This document shows, one piece after another, positions 1-6,135 of a stretch of DNA of 13,207 bases. Origin of the DNA: JAZSMJ01 sp045535815 (lineage in GTDB: Bacteria; Bacillota; Clostridia; Oscillospirales; CAG-272); contig JAZSMJ010000060.1 in NCBI GenBank assembly GCA_045535815.1, positions 1-13,207 of the forward strand, given 5' to 3'. Under the pieces are notes generated by a model, which had not been told where the DNA came from, searched no databases, and worked only from the letters and a program-made list of their open reading frames with translations. The first letter of the stretch is position 1. Every line of letters begins with the position of its first letter. The position numbers were made by a program, and so were the translations under genes.

Positions 1-127
1 TTATATCTTCAAAGTATTCTTCTCCATCAATCGTAAAAGGCATCGGTACCACATAAACGCCCAGAGCTTTCGCTGCCATCTGGGTAATGCCGCTGTTGCT
101 GTCCGTTACAATCGCTATTTTACTCAA
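1..127 (-). CDS. DegV family protein, N-terminal fragment cut by the window edge
   Basis: The first 42 codons are present; the rest lies beyond position 1. The peptide begins (M)SKIAIVTDSNSGIT and continues with GVYVVPMPFTIDGEEYFED, the typical DegV N-terminus: a first beta strand ending in TDS, then a V-P-M/L block followed by a glycine-containing turn. DegV (FakB-like) proteins bind a fatty acid and, in Firmicutes, present it to the fatty acid kinase FakA for phospholipid synthesis. The start is a TTG at 127-125, chosen because GGAGG (about 136-140) sits 8 bases upstream and no ATG precedes the conserved strand. It has its own promoter-like sequence and is separated from spoVAE by about 150 bases, so it is probably a separate transcription unit. 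The family call is solid. Which DegV paralogue it is cannot be told from this fragment. Confidence 0.85.
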   Translation of the reverse strand, partial: MSKIAIVTDSNSGITQMAAKALGVYVVPMPFTIDGEEYFEDI

Positions 128-174
128 AAGGTTCTCCTCCCTGAACATGAAAACAATAGTCTTCCTGAATTTTA

Positions 175-203
175 AGTATAACAGTTCAAGGCCGGAAATA
201 CAA
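175..203 (-). promoter_or_regulatory. Sigma-A-like promoter for the degV-family gene
   Basis: Read on the minus strand: TTGTAT (203-198), a 17-base spacer, then TATACT (180-175). The -10 is one base from consensus, the -35 keeps TTG, and spacing is ideal. It lies about 50 bases before the TTG start. The prediction rests on motif and spacing only. Confidence 0.55.
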
Positions 204-279
204 GTTTCCCTGAGGGGTTTCTTCTCAACATTTGTTGATTTTTACAACTTACTGCCGGATTGCTTTCTGCAGCTTTTCT

Positions 280-636
280 CTATTTTTTCATTTCCGGCTG
301 GAAGATAATGCTTGCCAGATAACCAAAAATCAATGCCGCCGAGATACCGACTGCGCTGGCTTTAAATCCGCCCTGAAAAATCCCCAGAAGACCGCTCTCG
401 TCTACCGCCTTCTTCACTCCCTGTGCAAGCGAGTAACCAAAGCCTGTGAGCGGCACGGTCGCACCGCATTTAGCGAAGTCAACGAGCGGCTGATAGATGC
501 CGATGGCAGTCAGAGCAACTCCTGCGGTAACGTACGAAACGAGAATACGTGCAGGCGTCATCTTGGTCTTATCTATCAGTATCTGAGCGATAACGCAGAG
601 CGCACCGCCTACTGCAAAAACGGCAAGATAGGTCAT
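280..636 (-). CDS. spoVAE: Stage V sporulation protein AE (SpoVAEb type)
   Basis: A 118-residue, very hydrophobic protein matching the size and pattern of SpoVAE(b). Membrane segments lie at about residues 1-21, 30-48 and 93-112. The central block QPLVDFAKCGATVPLTGFGY, with its GATVPLTGFG core, is the family signature and resembles the GAGTIVPITGF block of the neighbouring SpoVAC. With SpoVAC it is thought to form the inner-spore-membrane channel that loads Ca-dipicolinate during sporulation and releases it in germination. The ATG overlaps the spoVAD stop by four bases (ATGA, 636-633), so translation is coupled; a GGAGGG ribosome site lies just upstream. It is the last gene of a three-gene spoVA operon. 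No spoVAEa or spoVAF follows, which fits the minimal clostridial set. Confidence 0.95.
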   Translation of the reverse strand: MTYLAVFAVGGALCVIAQILIDKTKMTPARILVSYVTAGVALTAIGIYQPLVDFAKCGATVPLTGFGYSLAQGVKKAVDESGLLGIFQGGFKASAVGISAALIFGYLASIIFQPEMKK

Positions 637-1652
637 TTTTTGCCCTCCTCACCTATTTTAGTCTTTATCCTCACGAGATGGGCAACTCCCGGAATGCTCT
701 GTCCCTGCTGAACGCTCATCGGGCTCATAAGAGCGCCCGTTCCGATAAACAGAATATCCGATAAAGCACCGCTTCTCAGCCTGTCCATAAGATATGCGGC
801 AAGCACGCATGCGCTGCAGCCGCAGCCCGATCCACCTGCGTGCATATCCTGAATCTGTCTGTTGTATATCATAAGTCCGCAGTCGGAGTAAACGCCTTCG
901 AGATCGTAGCCCTGTTTTTTCATAAGCTCGAGCACTATCGAATACCCCTCGTATCCGAGATCGCCCGTGAATATACCGTCAAAGCAGGACGGATCTGTGC
1001 CGCTTTCTCTGAAATAGCGTGAAAGCGTATCTATTGCGGCAGGCGCCATTGCGGCGCCCATATTATTTGCATCGGTGATGCCCTTGTCAACCGTCCGACC
1101 GGGCATGACCTCGGTGATATAGGGCCCTTCACCCTCCGATGATACTATAAACGCACCCGAGCCGGTCACCGTCCATTGAGCAGTAGGCGGACGCTGACCG
1201 CCGTATTCAAGCGGATATCTGAACTGCCTCTCGGATGAGCAGTTATGCGAGGAGGTCACCACTGCTGCCCTCTGAATCACTCCCGAGCTTGTCAGCGCTG
1301 ACGCCAGCACTAACCCCTCTGCAGCGGTCGAGCATGCCCCGTAGAGCCCGAAAAACGGAATATCAAAGTCGATAAGACCGTAGGACGAGCTGGTACACTG
1401 ATTTATAAGATCGCCTGCGAAAACGGCGTCAAGCTCGCAATCGTGCAGAGTGCATTTCGACAGAGCTGTATTGAGTGCTATCCTCTGCATCTCGCTTTCA
1501 GAGCGCTCCCAGGTGCTCTGTCCGAAGGTGTCGGTGCTGTCGTGAATGTCAAAATATTCTCCTATCGGCCCTTCCTTTTCCTTTGCGCCTCCAACTGCGG
1601 CGCAGGAAATTATGGAAGGCGGTCTTTTAAGCTGTATTACTGCCTTTCTCAT
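633..1652 (-). CDS. spoVAD: Stage V sporulation protein AD (SpoVAD), dipicolinate-binding
   Basis: A 339-residue thiolase-fold protein (usual length about 335-340). Family hallmarks are KEKEGPIG near the start, GLYGACSTAAEGL around residues 103-115, the SSHNCSSERQFRYPLEYGGQ region near 135-155 followed by RPPTAQWTVTG, and a glycine-rich HAGGSGCGCSA near 270. SpoVAD sits on the outer face of the inner spore membrane and binds Ca-dipicolinate for the SpoVA channel. Two in-frame ATGs lie six bases apart. The first (1658) is only one base from the GGAGG and could not be used efficiently. The second (1652) has a 7-base spacing, so I place the start there. The spoVAC stop overlaps the ribosome-site region, and the 3' end overlaps spoVAE. 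Confidence 0.96.
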   Translation of the reverse strand: MRKAVIQLKRPPSIISCAAVGGAKEKEGPIGEYFDIHDSTDTFGQSTWERSESEMQRIALNTALSKCTLHDCELDAVFAGDLINQCTSSSYGLIDFDIPFFGLYGACSTAAEGLVLASALTSSGVIQRAAVVTSSHNCSSERQFRYPLEYGGQRPPTAQWTVTGSGAFIVSSEGEGPYITEVMPGRTVDKGITDANNMGAAMAPAAIDTLSRYFRESGTDPSCFDGIFTGDLGYEGYSIVLELMKKQGYDLEGVYSDCGLMIYNRQIQDMHAGGSGCGCSACVLAAYLMDRLRSGALSDILFIGTGALMSPMSVQQGQSIPGVAHLVRIKTKIGEEGKK

Positions 1653-1664
1653 CTTCATTCCTCC

Positions 1665-2111
1665 TTATGATACCATCGTTGCCACGTAATATATAACGCC
1701 GTATATGACCGAAGCAAGCGTTCCGTACAGTATGACGGGTCCTGCTATGGTGAATATTTTGGCGCCGACGCCAAGAATATATCCCTCTGCCTTGGTGTCG
1801 AGTGCAGGAGAGGTGACTGCGTTTGAAAATCCGGTTATCGGAACTATGGTGCCCGCTCCTGCAAATTTTGCTATTTTATCAAAAACGCCTATGCCGGTAA
1901 GAAAGGATGCAAGAAAAATAAGCGTTACGGGCACCAGCGTCTTTACGGTCTCCTCGGGTAATTTAAGATAGAGGTAAAGGTCAAAAAGACATTGACCGAT
2001 AAGACAGACCGCTCCGCCCGATATAAAAGCCTTTATACAGTCACCTAAAAGATTGGATTTTTGGGCTCTTTTCTTGGCATAGTCGGGATATGTCTTTTTA
2101 TTTATGTCCAT
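1665..2111 (-). CDS. spoVAC: Stage V sporulation protein AC (SpoVAC)
   Basis: 148 residues, the usual SpoVAC length. A short charged N-terminus (about 1-25) is followed by four hydrophobic stretches (about 27-49, 56-76, 83-100 and 113-146). The conserved FAGAGTIVPITGFSN block lies near residues 82-97. SpoVAC is the membrane channel subunit of the SpoVA complex and, in Bacillus subtilis, has been described as mechanosensitive. It moves dipicolinate across the spore inner membrane with SpoVAD and SpoVAE. An AGGAG lies 10 bases before the ATG. This is the first gene of the operon. The spoVAA and spoVAB genes found in Bacillus are absent upstream, as in Clostridia. Expression is expected in the forespore. 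Confidence 0.96.
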   Translation of the reverse strand: MDINKKTYPDYAKKRAQKSNLLGDCIKAFISGGAVCLIGQCLFDLYLYLKLPEETVKTLVPVTLIFLASFLTGIGVFDKIAKFAGAGTIVPITGFSNAVTSPALDTKAEGYILGVGAKIFTIAGPVILYGTLASVIYGVIYYVATMVS

Positions 2112-2141
2112 GTATGCAAAGCTCCTTTCGGTTTATAAAGA

Positions 2142-2172
2142 TAGTTTGCACCGAAAAAAAGCAGTTATTACA
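2142..2172 (-). promoter_or_regulatory. Possible sigma-G promoter of the spoVA operon
   Basis: On the minus strand CAAACTA (2148-2142) differs by one base from the sigma-G -10 consensus CATAMTA. An 18-base spacer separates it from TGTAAT (2172-2167), a poor -35. It lies about 30 bases before spoVAC, directly after a terminator, which is where a promoter is needed. spoVA operons are known sigma-G targets, but the -35 match is weak. Confidence 0.35.
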
Positions 2173-2210
2173 AAAATAAAAAATAACGGAAGGTGAGCCT
2201 TCCGTTATTT
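2172..2210 (-). terminator. Rho-independent terminator between the RNA methyltransferase and spoVAC
   Basis: A perfect 13-bp inverted repeat (arms 2181-2193 and 2198-2210, 4-base loop) is followed on the minus strand by a U-rich tract (TTTTTTATTTTTG, ending near 2172). The direction fits termination of the methyltransferase transcript and keeps vegetative transcription out of the spoVA operon. Confidence 0.85.
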
Positions 2211-2240
2211 GAGGTAATTATAGGGGTGATATGTCGCACT

Positions 2241-2372
2241 ATGTTAGCACAAACTAAAGAAAAAACATTTTGAAAGTTTTTCCGGGGGTGTGGGGGCTCG
2301 GACGAATATCCACCTTCGGTGTCTAATCGTCTGCAAAAAGAGCCACCACGTATTCCCAGCGTCCCCCCACAT
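2241..2372. repeat. Dispersed intergenic repeat with a nested palindromic part
   Basis: Positions 2241-2296 match, in the opposite orientation, the sequence at about 13113-13165: both carry TTAG-AC, AGAAAA, an identical 15-base core ATTTTGAAAGTTTTT (2267-2281 here) and then a G-rich run. Beyond the core, 2289-2371 folds as nested arms: TGTGGGGG with CCCCCACA, GGCTC with GAGCC, GACGA with TCGTC, and CACC with GGTG. No reading frame is supported. It lies just downstream of the methyltransferase stop codon. Confidence 0.65.
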
Positions 2373-2380
2373 CAAACATC

Positions 2381-3511
2381 TCACTTATTTTTAAAATACT
2401 GATACAGATTGCAGCGGATCATGCCGTTATAGAGTCGGCGTATCTTATCGGCACGTCTGCCGTACAGCCTCTCAAACTCCTCGCACGAGGTCAGAATATA
2501 TATCTGCCACATACCGAGCCCCGAAAACGCCCTGCCCATATTGCGATAAAGTTCCTGCGTTTCCCTCTCGGAAAACAGCCTCTCGCCGTATGGCGGATTG
2601 CATACCACCGTGCCCCTTCTTCCGAAGGTCTCGATGGTAAGAGCGTCACGGCAGAAGGTCTTTACGTTTGCCGTAACTCCCGCACGCTTGATATTATGCC
2701 TTGTCAGCTCAACGCACTGCGGATCTATATCCGAGGCGTATGCCTCAAATGCGCAGTCCTCACGGATAAGCGAGAGCGCCTCATCTCTTGCATCATCCCA
2801 TATATCGCTTGAAATATTTGCAAACTCCTCCGATGCAAAGCTGCGGTTTATGCCGGGTGCGGTGTTGGTCATAATAAGCGCCGCCTCTATCGGTATAGTT
2901 CCCGAGCCGCAAAAGGGATCCCACAAAAGAACATCCTCTCTCGGTCTTGCCGTTTTGGCAATGGCGGCAGCAAGGGTCTCACGGAGTGGAGCAACGCCTG
3001 CTTCTGTGCGGTATCCTCTTTTGTGAAGGGCAATGCCGCTGGTATCTATCATAAGGGTGGTAGTATCGTTCAGAATGAAAAATTCTATCTGATATTTCGT
3101 GCCGCTCTCCTCAAAATATCTTATTCCGTATTTCGATGAAAGCCTGTCAACCACCGCTTTTTTAACTATCTTCTGGCAGTCGGGTATACTGAAAAGCGTG
3201 CTCTTGACCGAATGCCCCTTAACGGGAAATGCATCGTTTTTGCCTATCCAATATTCCCAGGGCAGAGCCTTTGTCCCCTCGAAAAGAGAATCAAAGGTGT
3301 CAGCCTTAAAGCTACCCATCGATATAAAAAGACGCTCTGCGTATCTCAGCCAGATATTGCACCTTGCAATAGCCTCAATGCCACCTCTGAAGGTCACACG
3401 GCCGTCTATGGTCTGCGTTCTTTTGTAGCCGAGAGCCTCTATCTCCTCGCCGAGATATTTTTCAAGCCCGAAAAGACAGGTGGCAACCAGCTCGATCTCT
3501 GTATTGTTCAT
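2381..3511 (-). CDS. THUMP-domain class I SAM-dependent RNA methyltransferase (RlmL/YpsC type)
   Basis: A 376-residue protein. The N-terminal half (about 1-165) is a ferredoxin-like plus THUMP RNA-binding region ending in the conserved HKRGYR (163-168). The C-terminal half is a UPF0020 methyltransferase domain with SAM motif DPFCGSGTIPIEAA (198-211), an acidic strand end ASDID and the catalytic NPPYGER (305-311), typical of N2-guanine methylation. The closest named relatives are E. coli RlmL (23S rRNA m2G2445; only its N-terminal half corresponds) and B. subtilis YpsC, so 23S rRNA is the likely substrate, by inference. A longer frame starts at a TTG (3523), but that TTG overlaps the ribosome site GGAGAAG. 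The ATG at 3511 has a 6-base spacing and is the better start. The gene is followed by a repeat and then a terminator. Confidence 0.9.
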   Translation of the reverse strand: MNNTEIELVATCLFGLEKYLGEEIEALGYKRTQTIDGRVTFRGGIEAIARCNIWLRYAERLFISMGSFKADTFDSLFEGTKALPWEYWIGKNDAFPVKGHSVKSTLFSIPDCQKIVKKAVVDRLSSKYGIRYFEESGTKYQIEFFILNDTTTLMIDTSGIALHKRGYRTEAGVAPLRETLAAAIAKTARPREDVLLWDPFCGSGTIPIEAALIMTNTAPGINRSFASEEFANISSDIWDDARDEALSLIREDCAFEAYASDIDPQCVELTRHNIKRAGVTANVKTFCRDALTIETFGRRGTVVCNPPYGERLFSERETQELYRNMGRAFSGLGMWQIYILTSCEEFERLYGRRADKIRRLYNGMIRCNLYQYFKNK

Positions 3512-3533
3512 ATGCTTCTCCAATATTTGCAGA

Positions 3534-3566
3534 TGCGCCCCACCCGAATATCATGGGTGGGGCGCA
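3534..3566 (-). terminator. Hairpin downstream of the secreted zinc-module protein
   Basis: A perfect 12-bp G+C-rich inverted repeat (arms 3534-3545 and 3555-3566, 9-base loop) lies 20 bases past the stop of the gene ending at 3586 and just before the ribosome site of the methyltransferase. No U-run follows on the minus strand, so it may be a weak terminator or an mRNA-end stabiliser, with partial readthrough into the methyltransferase gene. Confidence 0.5.
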
Positions 3567-3585
3567 CGGTGATTCATCGTTTTAA

Positions 3586-5322
3586 TTATTCAGCAACGAT
3601 AGCTGCGAGAGCTGTTGCAAGGTATGCGCGGTTTGCTGTATCAGCAGGCTTGAAGTCGAGTGCGTAAAGCATATCGTGCTCAATAAAGGATGTGTAAGCA
3701 GCCTTGTATATAGCCTTGTTTGTGATGTCGCTCTTGTACTTGAGTGTCTTGAGAGCAGCGTTACCGCTTATCTTGGGAGACTCTATTATCTTGTTTGCCT
3801 TGAGTATTCTGTAGGTTACGTAGATGAAGTCTTCGTTTGTGAGTGTGTCGTCATCTTCGAAGTCGAGCTTAACCTTGTCGATGTCAGCGCCGATCGCTTC
3901 GAGATATTCGCAAAGCTCGCCGTATGTGAAGCTTCCTTCTGGATTGAACTTTTCGCCATCCTCGATAACGCCTGCGAGAACGAGAGCTGTAAGGCTATCC
4001 TTGAGGCCTTCGTAATCTGCGATATCAGTGAAGCTTGCTGTTGCTGTTACTGTGTACTTGAAGGTTGCGAGAGCGCTGGAGTTGTAGATGCTCTTAACAG
4101 CGATAGCCTTTATAACTGTGGTATCCTCTGTAAGAGTGATGGGACCCTCGTAGAGAGTGCTCTTGAGAGTAGGATTGGAGCCGTCTGTCGTATAGTAGAT
4201 CTTAGCGCCCTGAGTCTTGGTTGTAAGAGTAAGAGTTGTACCTGCTTCAACCTTGGAGCCGCTCTTAATGCTTGCTTCAACGGCAGCACATGTGTTGAGG
4301 TAGAGCCATGCATTGTTGTAGTAGATGTAGTTGCCGTTGATGATGGGATTGCCGTAGTTTATATCATCATTGGGAAGGTTGAGATATACCCAGCCGATAC
4401 CCTGAACGTAAACGTAACCGTTGTTGTAACTGCCACCTGCAACAGGAGGAAGAACGGTTGTGGGAGGAGTAACTACGGGTGTATGTGTATGGTTTGTCGT
4501 GCACTTGTCGCATACGTATGTGTAGCAGATATAGCAGAAGGTCTTGAACTGCTTGTGCTCCGTGCAGTAGTTATTTGTGGGAACTGTGGGAAGTGAGGGA
4601 ATACCTGCGTGTGTATGGTTGGGTATGCACTTGCTACAGTAGTAAGCCTGGCATACGTAGCAATATGTCTGAGGCTGGTTGTGAGTTGTGCAGTAGTAGG
4701 TGGGAAGTGAGGGTATCACGGGAAGATTTGTGTGAGCGTGAGTACCGCACTTGTCGCAGTAATACCACTTGCATGTGTCACAGAGCTTCTTAGCCTGGCT
4801 GTGAATCGTGCAGTAGTAAAGTGTGGAGTGACCTGAGCATGTAGCGCAGTGAGGAGCGTTACACGTTGTGCAGTGTGTTATAGCCTTTCTGCAAACGGGG
4901 CAGAAAAGGTAACCCTGACCCTGCATATTGATCATCTGACGGTAAGAGTCAACGTAGCTGTCCCACCAGTAGCCTGTTGTGGGAGCATAGTCGAGATAGC
5001 CTCTGTTGGAAGCGATGTTCATCTGTGAGTTGGGGTAAAGAATACCGTAAACTACGAGAGCGCCTTCAACGAGAAGCTTTTCTTCAACGTGAAGAATAGC
5101 GCCGGGCATAATAACTACGGTTACCGTAGCGGGGATCTTAAGACCCTCTGTAACCTCAACATTCTTGGTTACGAAGACTGTCTGACCTGCCTTTGCGCCC
5201 GAAACGTAATCACTGAGCTTTTCAAATACGGGTGTTGTTGTGTTTGCTGCAGCACTTGAGAAAACTGTGAGTGTGCTGAGAAGCATAACTGCCACGAGAA
5301 TGACACTAAGAATTCTTTTCAT
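3586..5322 (-). CDS. Secreted protein with four B-box-like zinc modules, chitobiase-type domain and degenerate SLH repeats
   Basis: 578 residues. A signal peptide (about 1-26: MKR, hydrophobic core, cleavage near SSAAA) indicates export. Residues 35-110 look like beta-helix turns (V-V-I-M-P-G-A, L-V-E-G-A-L-V-V-Y-G). Four cysteine/histidine modules follow at 141-165, 171-197, 211-238 and 253-280, pattern C-x2-H-x6-C-x2-C-x4-C-x2-C-x2/3-H-x-H (C in place of the first H in module 1), joined by Pro/Ser/Thr linkers such as IPSLPTVPT. Residues 300-343 hold two Tyr/Asn repeats (NGYVYVQGIGWVYLN, NGNYIYYNNAWLYLN). About 350-424 is a chitobiase/hexosaminidase C-terminal-like (CHB_HEX_C_1) domain with YYTTDGSNPT. 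Residues 430-578 resemble degenerate S-layer-homology repeats (FTDIADYEGL, LAGVIEDGEKFNPEGSFT). It is inferred to be a cell-surface protein held by SLH-like contacts; its function is unknown. It is transcribed alone from a strong promoter, with AGGAG before the ATG. Confidence 0.85.
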   Translation of the reverse strand: MKRILSVILVAVMLLSTLTVFSSAAANTTTPVFEKLSDYVSGAKAGQTVFVTKNVEVTEGLKIPATVTVVIMPGAILHVEEKLLVEGALVVYGILYPNSQMNIASNRGYLDYAPTTGYWWDSYVDSYRQMINMQGQGYLFCPVCRKAITHCTTCNAPHCATCSGHSTLYYCTIHSQAKKLCDTCKWYYCDKCGTHAHTNLPVIPSLPTYYCTTHNQPQTYCYVCQAYYCSKCIPNHTHAGIPSLPTVPTNNYCTEHKQFKTFCYICYTYVCDKCTTNHTHTPVVTPPTTVLPPVAGGSYNNGYVYVQGIGWVYLNLPNDDINYGNPIINGNYIYYNNAWLYLNTCAAVEASIKSGSKVEAGTTLTLTTKTQGAKIYYTTDGSNPTLKSTLYEGPITLTEDTTVIKAIAVKSIYNSSALATFKYTVTATASFTDIADYEGLKDSLTALVLAGVIEDGEKFNPEGSFTYGELCEYLEAIGADIDKVKLDFEDDDTLTNEDFIYVTYRILKANKIIESPKISGNAALKTLKYKSDITNKAIYKAAYTSFIEHDMLYALDFKPADTANRAYLATALAAIVAE

Positions 5323-5389
5323 TTTTTTCTCCTTTTTTTCTTAAAAGATTAAAATACTTTTAATAGTATAAATTTCCATATACATATTC

Positions 5390-5418
5390 AGTATACAATA
5401 CAAGCAGCCAAATGTCAA
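5390..5418 (-). promoter_or_regulatory. Strong sigma-A promoter of the secreted zinc-module protein
   Basis: On the minus strand TTGACA (5418-5413) is a perfect -35, followed by an exact 17-base spacer and TATACT (5395-5390), one base from the -10 consensus. The predicted start of transcription is about 60 bases before the ATG, giving an A+T-rich leader that ends in AGGAG. This suggests high vegetative expression. Confidence 0.85.
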
Positions 5419-5604
5419 TAATTTGTTGGATTTTGGTATAAATAAAATTGAAGATTTACTCCCAGAAAATTACTTATCTGTATCTGCCATCCATAAAGAC
5501 GAAGGAGCAAAAGAAAAGTTCCGAAAAAAGTGAAAAATTTTTCCATAGCATAGTGTGGAATGCACCTGCCCTATGTACTGTGTTGGCACTGACACATCCA
5601 ACTG

Positions 5605-5653
5605 TTCACTCTTCACTCTTCACTCTTCACTCTTCACTCTTCACTATTCACTG
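5605..5653. repeat. Tandem heptamer array, 7 units
   Basis: Seven back-to-back 7-base units: TTCACTC five times, then TTCACTA and TTCACTG. The array is followed by TTTTCCGTAGGG. No coding sense is supported in any frame, and the unit length of 7 is not a multiple of 3. Confidence 0.95.
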
Positions 5654-5717
5654 TTTTCCGTAGGGGGCGACCTTCCATTATCCGCTCGGAAAGGTAACGC
5701 CTTGTGCGAACATACCC

Positions 5718-5740
5718 GGCGGGAGCAAGCCCCCGCCCTA
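5718..5740 (-). repeat. REP-like palindromic unit, copy A
   Basis: A 23-base unit beginning TAGGGCGG on the minus strand, with a central GGCTTGC and an ending CCGCC that pairs with the start. It matches the unit at 5842-5864 on the other strand at 21 of 23 positions. The two differences fall at facing stem positions. Confidence 0.75.
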
Positions 5741-5750
5741 CAATTACATA

Positions 5751-5771
5751 TTCACTATTCACTATTCACTT
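5751..5771. repeat. Tandem heptamer array, 3 units
   Basis: TTCACTA, TTCACTA, TTCACTT, followed by TTTTTCCGTAGGG. The heptamer plus the trailing CCGTAGGG is the same composite as at 5605-5667, so array and tail were copied as one unit. Confidence 0.9.
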
Positions 5772-5841
5772 TTTTCCGTAGGGTATGGCTCCCACGACAA
5801 TCCGGGTCAAACGATAAGTAGAGCAGATTACCCCTTCCTCG

Positions 5842-5864
5842 TAGGGCGGTGGCTTGCTGCCGCC
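5842..5864 (+). repeat. REP-like palindromic unit, copy B
   Basis: Opposite-orientation partner of 5718-5740. The arms GGCGG and CCGCC enclose GGCTTGC. It lies three bases before the MITE-like element. Confidence 0.75.
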
Positions 5865-5867
5865 GTC

Positions 5868-6034
5868 AGCCTTCCCCAGCGGGGGAAGGTGTCGCCGTAC
5901 GGCGACGGATGAGGTGTAAAAAAGCATAACATTTATGCCTCAGATTAAATTGTTTGCACAGCAACACCTCATCCACCACTTGCGTGGTCCCTGAAGTATG
6001 CCTGTGGCAAACTTCTCTCCCACTGGAGAAGGCT
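5868..6034. mobile_element. MITE-like 167-bp inverted-repeat element, no coding capacity
   Basis: The ends are imperfect inverted repeats (AGCCTTCCCCAG on the left; AGCCTTCTCCAG reading in from the right), each itself a small hairpin. Inside, GGATGAGGTG (5907-5916) faces CACCTCATCC (5965-5974), a perfect 10-bp pair. Left of that is the 16-base perfect palindrome GTCGCCGTACGGCGAC (5891-5906), and right of it the hairpin ACCAC/GTGGT. The 48-base centre is A+T-rich. No transposase is present, so it would depend on one supplied elsewhere. A second copy seems to begin at the window end. It could also be a structural intergenic repeat that no longer moves. Confidence 0.65.
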
Positions 6035-6135
6035 CACAAACCTTGTTCGCACCGTATACACACCCGGGCGGATATGGAATCCACCCCTACGCACTCAACA
6101 CGGGATAATGCCCCGAAAGCTTTTGGGAAGGGGTT

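Noticed and set aside
225..246. Plus-strand terminator (TCAACA/TGTTGA then T-run)
   Set aside because: The stem is only six pairs and A+T-rich, and no plus-strand gene lies upstream.
232..711. Plus-strand open frame of 159 codons across spoVAE
   Set aside because: It is antisense to spoVAE and the end of spoVAD, with no family resemblance and no ribosome site.
1653..1658. First ATG for spoVAD
   Set aside because: Only one base separates it from the GGAGG; the second ATG at 1652 has a normal spacing.
3512..3523. TTG start extending the RNA methyltransferase
   Set aside because: The TTG is inside the ribosome site of the ATG at 3511.
3676..4596. Plus-strand open frame of 306 codons, rich in Cys and Val
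   Set aside because: It lies fully antisense to the secreted zinc-module gene, whose signal peptide, repeats and promoter are clear. The composition is the shadow of that gene's codon bias, and it has no ribosome site or domain.
5605..5771. Heptamer arrays as a CRISPR array
   Set aside because: The units are 7 bases, directly adjacent, without spacers, and no cas gene is nearby.
5448..5821. Plus-strand open frames across the repeat island
   Set aside because: They are made largely of heptamer and palindrome repeats read as protein, with no ribosome site or family match.
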